From positions 1-48,303 of the forward strand of contig JAUCBJ010006423.1 of assembly GCA_032718475.1 (NCBI GenBank): a stretch of DNA of 48,303 bases, written 5' to 3'. Positions 40,320-48,303 of the stretch are shown here, piece after piece. The notes below the pieces were generated by a model, which had not been told where the DNA came from, did not search any database, and saw only the letters and a program-made list of their open reading frames with translations. Source of the stretch: Nemertoderma westbladi (lineage: Eukaryota; Xenacoelomorpha; Nemertodermatida; Nemertodermatidae). Within the stretch, counting starts at the first letter, position 1. Each line of letters opens with the position of its first letter. Both the position numbers and the translations under genes were made by a program.

Positions 40320-41913
40320 ACACGGGAGTCTGAGTCTACGAATAGAACCATTCGAGTAACACGTGAGTCTGAGTCTACGGATATAACCATGCGAGTAACA
40401 TGTGAGTCTGAGTCTACGGACAGAACCATGTGAGTAACACGTGAGTCTACGGATAGAACCATGCGAGTAACACGTGAGTCTACGGACAGAAACATGCTGG
40501 TGACACGTGAGTCTGAGTCTACGGACAGAACCATGCGAGTAACACGTGAGTTTGAGTCTACTGACAGAACCATGTGAGTAACACGTGAGTCTGAGTCAGC
40601 TACGGACAGAACCATGCGAGTAACACGTGAGTCTGAGTCTACGGACTGAACCATGCGAGTAACACGTGAGTCTGAGTCTACGGACAGAACCATGCGAGTA
40701 ACACGGGAGTCTGAGTCTACGGACAGAACCATGCGAGTAACACGTGAGTCTGATTTTACGGACATAACCATGCTAGTAACACGTGAGTCTACGGACAGAA
40801 CCATGCTAGTAACACGTGAGTCTACGGACAGAACCATGCGAGTAACACGTGAGTCTGAGTCTACGGACATAACCATGCGAGTAAAACGTGAGTCTGAGTC
40901 TACGTACAGAACCATGCTAGTAACACGTGAGTCTGAGTTAACGGACAGAACCATGCGAGTAAAACGTGAGTCTGAGTCTCCGTACAGAACCATGCTAGTA
41001 ACACATGAGTCTGAGTTTACGAACAGAACCATGCGAGTAACATGTGAGTCTGAGTCTACCATGTGAGTAACACGTGAGTCTACGGACAGAGCCATGCTAG
41101 TAACACGTGAGTCTACATACAGAACCATGCGAGTAACACGTGAGTCTACGGACAGAACCATGCGAGTAACACGTGAGCCTGATTCTACGGACAGAACCAT
41201 GCGAGTAACACGTGAATCTACGGACAGAACCATGCGAGTAACACGTGAGTCTGAGTCTACGGACAGAACCATGCGAGTAACACGTGAGTCTACGGACAGA
41301 ACCATGCGAGTATCACGTGAGTCTGAGTCTATGGACAGAACCATGCGAGTAACACGTGAGTCTGAGTCTACGGACAGAACCATGCGAGTAACACGTGAGT
41401 CTGAGTTTATGGACAGAACCATGCGAGTAACACGTGAGTCTGAGTCTACGGACAGAACCATGCGAGTAACACGTGAGTCTGAGTTTATGGACAGAACCAT
41501 GCGAGTAACACGTGAGTCTGAGTCTACGTACAGAACCATGCGAGTAACACGTGAGTCTGAGTCTACGGACAGAACCATTCGAGTAACACGTGAGTCTACG
41601 GACAGAACCATGCGAGTAACACGTGAGTCTGAGTCTACGGATAGAACCATTCGAGTAACACGTGAGTCTGAGTCTACGGACAGAACCATGCGAGTAACAC
41701 GTGAATCTACGAACGGAACCATGCGAGTAACATGTGAGTCTGAGTCTACGGACAGAACCATGCGAGTAACACGTGAGTCTGAGTCTACGGACAGAACCAT
41801 GCGAGTAACACGTGAGTCTGAGTCTACGGACAGAACCATGCGAGTAACACGTGAGTCTGAGTCTAAGGACAGAACCATGCGAGTAACACGTGAGTCTACG
41901 GACAGAACCATGC
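40320..41913 (+). repeat. degenerate 3' edge of array 1
   Basis: In the last ~1.6 kb almost every unit carries substitutions (CACGGGAG, CATGTGAG, TACGTACAG, TTATGGACAG, CATTCGAG) and the 39-bp class dominates. Short frame breaks occur at 40428, 40596, 40645 and 41060. This is the expected pattern of an older array edge no longer reached by homogenisation. Confidence 0.85.
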
Positions 41914-41916
41914 AAG

Positions 41917-42326
41917 TTTACCTTCTAGGCCCGGTTGGTTCGATATAAGTTACACAGAGTACATTGACCTTCTAGCCCGGTTGGTTCGCTACACAGAGTA
42001 CATTGACCTTCTAGGTCCGGTTGGTTCCCTATGAGTTACACAGAGTACATTGACCTTCTAGGTCCGGTTGGTTCCCTATGAGTTACACAGAGTACATTGA
42101 CCTTCTAGGTCCGGTTGGTTCCCTATGAGTTACACAGAGTACATTGACCTTCTAGGTCCGGTTGGTTCCCTATGAGTTACACAGAGTACATTGACCTTCT
42201 AGGTCCGGTTGGTTCCCTATGAGTTACACAGAGTACATTGACCTTCTAGGTCCGGTTGGTTCCCTATGAGTTACACAGAGTACATTGACCTTCTAGGTCC
42301 GGTTGGTTCCCTATGAGTTACACAGA
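41917..42326 (+). repeat. Array 2: 47-bp repeat made of 3' splice site + exon start
   Basis: The unit is 47 bp: intron end GTACATTGACCTTCTAG (17 nt), then exon start GTCCGGTTGGTTCCC through TTACACAGA (30 nt). Regular copies begin TTGACC at 42003, 42050, 42097, 42144, 42191, 42238 and 42285; two diverged, partly deleted copies precede them (acceptors at about 41928 and 41972). The last copy continues into the real exon at 42297. Each unit has a candidate branch point CATTGAC, but only about 9 nt from AG; the branch point of the previous unit would be about 56 nt away. It abuts array 1 with only about three bases between. Confidence 0.95.
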
Positions 42327-42528
42327 ATCGGTTGACGTCGAGGATGAAGGTATCGTTGTCTCGTCGCCTCCAGACTCAACCTCCACTCCGTCTCCGCCAC
42401 CCCCACCACCGCCTCCATCTACGTTGCCTAGCAACCAACTAGTAAACGGTTACGAACACAACCCCCTTCCCAGGACTCAGCCCCCCAACTACGAGAATGT
42501 GGACCATATGGGACACTCTATGCTATCG
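42297..42528 (+). CDS. BAIAP2: SH3 C-terminal exon with proline-rich segment
   Basis: The exon follows the last copy of TTGACCTTCTAG. Its first G completes ACG (Thr) with AC of the SH3 exon, then SGWFPMSYTESVDVEDEG reads through. GWFP.SYT is the invariant end of IRSp53-family SH3 domains (GWFPFSYT in vertebrates). A polyproline run of eight residues (TPSPPPPPPPPST) could bind SH3 or EVH1 partners or profilin. The segment RTQPPNYENVDHMGHSM resembles the PPDY block after SH3 in vertebrate proteins. The exon ends in phase 0 at TATCG|GTAAGG. Starting at any earlier array-2 acceptor would add 47-nt units, shift the frame and meet TGA in CCCTATGAG. Confidence 0.88.
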
Positions 42529-44443
42529 GTAAGGACTATGGGACACTCTATGCAAACGGTAAGGATCATAGAGGACACTCTATGCTATCGGTAAGGACCA
42601 TATTGGACACTTTATGCTAACGGTAAGGAAAGGACCATATTGGACACTTTATGCTAACGGTAAGGACCATATGGGATACTCTATGCTAACGGTAAGGTCC
42701 ATGGGACACTCTATGCTAACGGTAAGGACCATATGTGACACTCTATGCTATCGGTAAGGACCATATTGGACACTTTATGCTAACGGTAAGGACCATATGG
42801 GACACTCTATGCTAACGGTAAGGTCCATGGGACACTCTATGCTAACGGTAAGTTCCATGGGACACTCTATGCTATCGGTATGGACCATATGGGACACTAT
42901 GCTATCGGTAAGGACCATATGTGACACTCTATGCTATCGACGGTAAGGACCATAGGGGACACTCTATGCTAACGGTAAGGACCATATGGGACACTCTGCT
43001 ATCGGTAAGGTCCATGGGACACTCTATGCTATCGGTAAGGACCATATGGGACACTCTATGCTATCGGTAAGGAAAGGACCATATTGGACACTTTATGCTA
43101 ACGGTAAGGACCATATGGGACACTCTATGCTAACGGTAAGGTCCATGGGACACTCTATGCTAACGGTAAGGTCCATGGGACACTCTATGCTATCGGTAAG
43201 GACCATATTGGACACTTTATGCTAACGGTAAGGACCATATGGGATACTCTATGCTAACGGTAAGGTCCATGGGACACTCTATGCTATCGGTAAGGACCAT
43301 ATGTGACACTCTATGCTATCGGTAAGGACCATATTGTACACTTTATGCTAACGGTAAGGACCATATGGGACACTCTATGCTAACGGTAAGGACCATATGT
43401 GACACTCTATGCTATCGGTAAGGACCATATTGTACACTTTATGCTAACGGTAAGGACCATATGGGACACTCTATGCTAACGGTAAGGTCCATGGGACACT
43501 CTATGCTAACGGTAAGGTCCATGGGACACTCTATGCTATCGGTATGGACCATATGGGACACTATGCTATCGGTAAAGACCATATGTGACACTCTATGCTA
43601 TCGGTAAGGACCATATGGGACACTTTATTCTATCGGTAAGGACCATATGTGACACTCTATACTATCGGTAAGGACCATATGGGACACTCTATGCTAACGG
43701 TAAGGTCCATGGGACACTCTATGCTAACGGTAAGGACCATATGTGACACTCTATGCTATCGGTAAGGACCATATTGTACACTTTATGCTAACGGTAAGGA
43801 CCATATGGGACACTCTATGCTAACGGTAAGGTCCATGGGACACTCTATGCTAACGGTAAGGTCCATGGGACACTCTATGCTATCGGTATGGACCATATGG
43901 GACACTATGCTATCGGTAAAGACCATATGTGACACTCTATGCTATCGGTTAAGGACCATATGGGACACTTTATTCTATCGGTAAGGACCATATGGGACAC
44001 TATGCAATCGGTAAGGACCATATGGGACACTTTATGCTAACGGTAAGGACCATATGGGACACTCTATGCTAACGGTAAGGTCCATGGGACACTCTAAGCT
44101 ATCGGTAAGGACCATATGTGACACTCTATACTATCGGTAAGGACCATATGGGACACTCTATGCTAACGGTAAGGTCCATATGGGACACTTTATGCTAACG
44201 GTAAGGACCATATGGGACACTCTATGCTAACGGTAAGGTCCATGGGACACTCTATGCTATCGGTAAGGACCATATGTGACACTCTATACTATCGGTAAGG
44301 ACCATATGGGACACTATGCTAACGGTAAGGTCCATGGGACACTCTATGCTAACGGTAAGGTCCATGGGACACTCTATGCTATCGATAAGGACCATATTGG
44401 ACACTTTATGCTAACGGTAAGGACCATATGGGACACTCTATGC
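42501..44443 (+). repeat. Array 3: 30/32-bp repeat made of exon end + 5' splice site
   Basis: The unit runs from GGACCATATGGGACAC through CTATGCTAACG|GTAA (32 bp) with a 30-bp class GGTCCATGGGACAC. There are about 60 copies. The first unit is the coding end of the proline-rich exon (from 42501) with its donor at 42529, so this array too is a copied exon-intron junction. Nearly every unit keeps CG|GTAAGG. Unit classes alternate in a higher-order pattern; for example the series near 43440-43620 recurs near 43790-43970. Use of the second donor (42559) would add 30 nt in frame (VRTMGHSMQT); the third shifts frame. Confidence 0.93.
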
Positions 44444-44935
44444 ATCAAAGTGAAATAATGTAAATCAATCTAAAATACATTATATTATAAGCAAATTGTA
44501 AAACCACTCGTTAAGGCCCATGCTTCACTGTTAAGTCATATGTCGTAAGTCGAAATATATTATGGAACACCAACACGTTCGTTTCAATGGGAGCGTCTCC
44601 ACTCTACTGGTAAATCGTAAGTAACGACTTATGAGCGAAAGTGATTATGTCCCATGTTCCATCTTTTTTTGACAAACGACTCATGACTTAATGGCATGCT
44701 GAAAGCCTGGATTGATACCTTTGGGTATAGAAATATTTTGTAAATGTGAGACTCATCTTATATATTTTAACAAATGACTTTTTGACTTATGTGTTACCAG
44801 TGGAGCAAGGGAGGTGTAATTTTGACGTTCTAAAACAGTTGTCAGGTGACAATTTTTTGGAAATGTGATGCATACCCATCAAGACTAAATTTACTTAAAA
44901 AAGGGAGTGGCAGTAAATTGTCCCTCGTTACAGGT
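44444..44935 (+). other. intron sequence, nothing recognised
   Basis: AT-rich single-copy-looking intron DNA after array 3. It has a few imperfect palindromes around TCGTAAGTCG and CGTAAGTAACGACTTATG (44540-44635). No coding or RNA feature is supported. Confidence 0.5.
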
Positions 44936-45150
44936 TCATTAGGATCCACCTTGGTGTAATGGTTGCAATGAATTCCCATCTCTCTGGAGGTTGTGGGTTC
45001 GAACCTCGCATGGGCTACGGCAGTTTTTTTTTCGGTACGAATGATTTGAAGTGGCTAGAATGGGGTATCTCTATCTCCGACTTGCATCCTTAAATGGTAG
45101 CTCTAATCTAACGGCCGAAGAAACTTTACTTCTTTACTTTTTTTTTAAGT
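44936..45150 (+). mobile_element. tRNA-derived SINE
   Basis: It has an internal Pol III promoter: A box TGGTGTAATGG (about 44953-44963) and B box GGTTCGAACC (about 44997-45006), 34 bp apart as in tRNA genes. The T arm pairs 4 of 5, but the acceptor arms do not pair, so it is a tRNA-like head and not a tRNA gene. A body of about 120 bp follows and ends in a T-rich tract near 45127-45150. Limits are approximate. Confidence 0.68.
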
Positions 45151-45261
45151 GTTGACAAGTACTGCATCTTAAACAATAGTTGGTAAGTATATGTTAAAAA
45201 ATATATATAAATTTTGATAATAATTTAACAAACTAATTTGCAACTATCAAACTACTTAGGA

Positions 45262-45385
45262 AACTGGTAATTCCGGTAAAATTCCGGCCGGAATTGACCC
45301 CATTCCGGCAATTCCGGCCGGAACCGGAATCGGGCAAAAACCGCCGGAATTCCGGCCGGAACGGAATTACGGGACATCCCTAAAT
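45262..45385. repeat. CCGG-rich palindromic repeat
   Basis: Repeated ATTCCGGCCGGAA-type palindromes (near 45280, 45313, 45349) with partial copies between them make a GC-rich island in AT-rich intron. The right end reads ACGGGACATCCCTA, like the terminal inverted repeat of some small DNA transposons, but no matching left end was found. It can form strong hairpins. Confidence 0.6.
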
Positions 45386-45737
45386 CAATAATACACCATG
45401 ATTGTTATGCCAAAATACAATATAAATTCAATCACTATATCTACATTTTCCCGCGGACAAGTCAAGTGTTCTTATTCTATATTAATAACATGTATTACAG
45501 TGTCGGATTCAATGTCTTCTAATGTCCTACTCAATTTATCGATTATACTCAATGTTATTGAGTTTATTGTTTTCCTTAAAGTTACCCACTTCTATACATG
45601 TGTGAAAGTCAAAGCCAAGCTTACATTAAAGCATAGAACATCGCCGTGACCGTCACAAAAGTTCGTTTTACTTTCTTTTCATTTTATAAATTTTGTATAT
45701 ATAATTTTTATATATTTTATAAAAACTTTTTTTCCAG
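45386..45737 (+). other. 3' end of intron 4
   Basis: AT-rich intron leading to a good acceptor. Polypyrimidine ACTTTTTTTCCAG ends at 45737, with branch-like sequences in the TTTATA-rich stretch before it. No gene is recognised in 45386-45720. Confidence 0.6.
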
Positions 45738-45917
45738 ACCTCGGCTTCCGTTGCTTCTGTGAGTAGCCAATCATCTTCCAATCGCATTCCTGTATCCAAT
45801 ACACAGTCGTATCCCAGTAACCATGGTGATAACGACCACGTTAGAGGCGCGGAACAGGCAAGGTCGTCTCCTTTCACTCGACATCATCCAAAAATGGTTG
45901 GTAAACACACAGTATAG
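45738..45917 (+). CDS. BAIAP2: Ser-rich C-terminal exon of the BAIAP2-like gene
   Basis: The exon starts after ACTTTTTTTCCAG in phase 0, matching the previous exon. The frame reads TSASVASVSSQSSSNRIPV, then a polar stretch and RSSPFTRHHPKMVGKHTV, with stop TAG at 45915-45917. Two ends are possible: the stop as given, or splicing at ATGGTTG|GTAAAC (donor at 45901) to a further exon. An internal GTGAGT at 45759 is a strong alternative donor that would leave a 21-nt exon. In vertebrates the family has alternative C-termini with a PF-containing WH2-like motif; SSPF may be its start, but the match is too short to claim. Confidence 0.62.
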   Translation, partial: TSASVASVSSQSSSNRIPVSNTQSYPSNHGDNDHVRGAEQARSSPFTRHHPKMVGKHTV

Positions 45918-47321
45918 TAACTATAGCAACAGTAGTAAACAATTGTGACAAAAACAGTTTATTCATAACTAAACGCTATTGTTTAACAAAATACAGCAAC
46001 AGCAGTAAACTGTAATTGAACCAGGGAGTTTCAGTCTGTCGCGGCAGTTCATGCGCTCGTACGTAAATCGTACCAAAAACCGTAAAACAAATATTGGATT
46101 CATTGTGGAAGTTGTTTTTAACTGAAATTCCGGCGACCATTACCGCAAATGAAATTGAAATTTTCGAAAAATTATTTCTCATCTGTTTTTGTAGTTTGAT
46201 ACTAAGGAAGGTTTTCATGTTGGCATCGGTTTATCCATCGAATGATTTTTTCACCACAAAACAGCACTTTTCATAATTTTACAATTTTGAACATATTTTT
46301 TTTTATTTCTGGAATATTTTTCGAAAGTTTTGATATTTACAATATTATTTTCATCGAATTAACATGAAAATTGAAAAACCTACCCCAAGGGAACAAGAGA
46401 CCAAAAATGCACATTATATTATTTTTGTAAACAAGATCGATAAGTATTTAGGGCTAATTATATTCATGACTCTCTGTATAAAACAAGCTTTTTCTCAGTT
46501 TGTCGATTTTTAACATTTTTTATCTCTAAATTACCTAACTACTTTTTTATTTTTCACTCAATTACAATCAAACTGATACCAAAATCTTCATCCAGCTTTT
46601 CAGGGCTGCATTCGTGGTGAGTATTATTTTGTAAAACATAACCATTTGTTTGTTCTAGATCGGATTTTATAACTATATATTATACTTTAAAACTATCTCT
46701 AATGATCCCCAAAATATAGTCTTCAAGTAAATAATTTTATGCTGAAATTATAATGAAAGGTGGTCTACATAAAATATCTATGCCCATTATTGTGCGAAAC
46801 TCTTGGACCGAGAAATTCAACCCGCAAAAATTCAACGAAATTCAACCTGCAAAAAACGTGCCATATTTTTCGAATAATAGGGTTTACGAAACTATCCATA
46901 TATTCAGTTTTCACAGTAAAAGATCACAGATCATTGTGTTAAAGTGTCAGAATAGTTGTAGCTTCATTAAAATATATAAAAAATAGATTTCGGGTAATGG
47001 TCCCCTTACAAATTGATTTCCTTGAACAAAAATTACATTAAACAGTGCAGCCAGTGCAATGTCCGCTACAAACAGCAACCACAGTAAACATCAGTCGCTA
47101 AATTACTAAATAAAATAAAGAAATCAAAGGTTGAAAATTAACGAAAATCACATCTTGGCGAATTAATTAAGTTAATTATCAACTAATGGAAAGGAGCAGG
47201 TTAGAGTAATATGTTACTCTAAAAAACGATATGCAATACGTAAATCACATGTTATGTTTCAGTACTTACTTTTTGCTCGTAATTAGAGCTGTTATCTGGT
47301 TTCTTTTAACGACTTACCGAA
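45918..47321. other. AT-rich DNA, no gene recognised
   Basis: Likely intron or 3' UTR/flank of the BAIAP2-like gene. Apart from the possible microexon at 46604 it contains only short chance frames and no recognised repeat. Confidence 0.5.
46604..46616 (+). other. candidate 13-nt microexon
   Basis: TTCATCCAGCTTTTCAG ends at 46603 and a strong donor GTGAGT begins at 46617, leaving GGCTGCATTCGTG. With the alternative AG at 46594-46595 the exon would be 21 nt. Exon F, if spliced at 45901, ends in phase 1 and could join either. There is no protein similarity to support it. Confidence 0.22.
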
Positions 47322-47677
47322 TGGGGTAATGTGTCAGGATGTTACGGGTAATGTGCCATGATGTTACGGGTAATGTGCCAGGATGTTACGGGTAATGTGC
47401 CAGGGTGTTACGGGTAATGTGCCAGGGTGTTACTGGTAATGTGCCAGGGTGTTACTGGTAATGTGCCAGGGTGTTACTGGTAATGTGCCAGGGTGTTACG
47501 GGTAATGTGCCAGGGTGTTACTGGTAATGTGCCAGGATGTTACGGGTAATGTGCCAGGATGTTACGGGTAATGTGCCAGGGTGTTACGGGTAATGTGCCA
47601 GGATGTTACGGGTAATGTGCCAGGGTGTTACGGGTAATGTGCCAGGATGTTACGGGTAATGTGCCAGGATGTTACGG
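47322..47677. repeat. 22-bp tandem repeat (~16 copies)
   Basis: The unit is GGTAATGTGCCAGGATGTTA plus CG, with alternating variants AGGATG/AGGGTG and ACGGG/ACTGG. There are about sixteen near-perfect copies. It contains GGTAATG, a weak donor-like string, but no exon was found next to it, so I do not place it with the junction-derived arrays. Confidence 0.92.
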
Positions 47678-48303
47678 TATAGTTTTTAACAACATGGACA
47701 TGCTGATTCGTGCTGACCGGAGTAATATTTAATTAGCTAGATGATGTGCCCTTTTTTTATATTTTACGGACAGATTGTCGGATATTCAAATAGACAACTA
47801 CAGACAGACATACAGACTAACTAGATTTCATTAAAAGTGAAAATTGACCATGAAAACTGAAATAATTCAGAAATGAAATCAGCGATCCGGTAAACCTCAA
47901 TAGCAATAAATTGTAGAATGGTTTTGTGCGTTTTGGTTGTTAGATAACAAAGGATAAAGGTAAGCATAACAAAGGAGTAGCATTTTAATTCCAAAATATG
48001 CATTTTGTCACTGGCCGCTAAGTGGCGTCAAAAATGAAATTTTTTGAAAATATTACAATTCAATATAGTGCACCCAAAATGTATCTTACACTTTATTTCT
48101 ACTTATCCCCCCCCCCCCCCCTCCCTAACTCGAATTCTGTCACCTACGGTCCACTGATAGCCAACTACCGCCCTTTAATAAACATCCACTTGTATAATTA
48201 ATTAGAGGAACTTCGCACATCACGTTATCTATTTCCCTAAAAATCCAGTTAACCTTAGAATTTTGGATGAAACCTGGCGTATCGCAGGGGTCTAATTAGT
48301 TCC
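47678..48303. other. AT-rich DNA with poly-C tract
   Basis: No gene recognised. Holds a short CAGACAGA-type simple repeat near 47800 and a run of 15 C at 48107-48121. Confidence 0.5.

Larger units (their letters stand above)
11927..41913 (+). repeat. Array 1: 33/39-bp satellite made of exon end + 5' splice site
   Basis: A tandem array of about 30 kb. The unit begins TACGGACAGAACCATG and ends AACACGTGAGTN, 33 bp; the last base varies (T, C, A or G). A second class of 39 bp has an extra GAGTCT or GAGTTT hexamer. By length there are about 890 units. The first unit begins inside the SH3 exon at 11927, so 26 of 33 bases are an exon copy and 7 are the intron start. Marker variants (CTGCGG at 17888, 25868, 29608, 31456, 33355, 35228; CTAGCAAC; GAGACTACGG) recur in kilobase blocks, showing higher-order duplication. 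Rare single-base losses occur, for example at 15011, 16261 and 19081 (TTT to TT) and 28331. Nothing else is embedded in the array. Confidence 0.97.
162..45917 (+). other. BAIAP2: BAIAP2/IRSp53-like gene, 3' portion (six exons)
   Basis: Gene-level entry. Six exons join with matching phases: 162-277 (phase 0 end), 378-686 (0), 799-1042 (1), 11763-11952 (2), 42297-42528 (0), 45738 onward. The joined product runs through the second half of an I-BAR/IMD domain, a Ser/Tyr-rich linker with a YSRTLPTRR motif like the linker of vertebrate IRSp53, an SH3 domain (ALFSH, DGWAYG, GWFPMSYTE), a run of eight prolines and a Ser-rich tail. From family knowledge, such proteins sit at the plasma membrane, sense or make negative curvature in filopodia and lamellipodia, and link Rac/Cdc42 to WAVE and Ena/Mena through SH3. 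The N-terminal I-BAR half lies upstream of the window. BAIAP2 and its L1/L2 paralogues cannot be separated here; invertebrates usually have one co-orthologue. Introns are 100 bp, 112 bp, 10.7 kb, 30.3 kb and 3.2 kb. Confidence 0.88.

Noticed and set aside
11927-41913. Recursive splicing through array 1
   Set aside because: Units contain donor sequences but no pyrimidine-rich AG|GT acceptor-donor pairs, so ratchet sites are not supported.
11730-41948. Giant open frames (up to ~4500 codons, both strands) with an 11-residue repeat TDRTMRVTRES
   Set aside because: Unit lengths 33 and 39 are divisible by three, so stop-free frames persist automatically. The + strand frame differs from the SH3 reading frame, the opposite strand is equally open, and units are junction copies. 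No sign of a real protein.
11927-44443. CRISPR-like array
   Set aside because: There are no unique spacers between constant repeats; the units are directly adjacent, and the DNA is eukaryotic.
44950-45025. Functional tRNA gene
   Set aside because: A and B boxes are good, but acceptor arms do not pair and no convincing anticodon arm is seen; a tRNA-derived SINE fits better.

Overview
The window is animal nuclear DNA carrying the 3' part of a BAIAP2/IRSp53-family gene on the + strand. I found six phase-consistent coding exons at 162-277, 378-686, 799-1042, 11763-11952, 42297-42528 and 45738-45917. They encode the C-terminal half of an I-BAR (IMD) domain, a linker, an SH3 domain split over two exons, a proline-rich segment and a Ser-rich tail. 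The gene starts upstream of the window. In known family members the I-BAR domain bends membrane outward and bundles actin, and the SH3 domain recruits WAVE, Mena and similar regulators. Non-LTR retrotransposons, a tRNA-derived SINE and minisatellite-packed introns suggest an invertebrate or basal chordate. A cephalochordate is possible but unproven.

The remarkable feature is that three tandem arrays are each built from a copied exon-intron junction of this gene. (1) 11927-41913, about 30 kb, has a 33/39-bp unit made of the last ~26 nt of the first SH3 exon plus its 5' splice site (AACAC|GTGAGT), roughly 890 copies by length. (2) 41917-42326 has a 47-bp unit made of the 3' end of the same intron (branch-point-like CATTGAC, then CTTCTAG) plus the first 30 nt of the second SH3 exon, 7 regular and 2 diverged copies. 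(3) 42501-44443 has a 30/32-bp unit made of the end of the proline-rich exon plus its 5' splice site (CG|GTAAGG), about 60 copies. The SH3-splitting intron (11953-42296, 30.3 kb) is essentially nothing but arrays 1 and 2. By reading frame, only the first donor and the last acceptor rebuild the SH3 domain.

Region by region. 1-1042: three short exons with 100-112 bp introns; the first I-BAR exon lacks one nucleotide relative to the family reading frame. 1043-11762: a 10.7 kb intron holding a 63-bp minisatellite in four pieces, separated by a 1.77 kb foldback element, a broken RTE-like LINE fragment and a larger CR1-like LINE with a coiled-coil ORF1 and a Ulp1-type cysteine-peptidase fragment. 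11763-42528: the split SH3 domain and arrays 1 and 2. 42529-45737: an intron with array 3, a SINE and a CCGG-rich palindromic repeat. 45738-48303: a last recognised exon, AT-rich DNA without recognisable genes, a 22-bp tandem array and a poly-C tract.

The very long open frames across array 1 (up to thousands of codons on both strands) follow from a unit length divisible by three. They are not in the SH3 reading frame and I do not annotate them as proteins.
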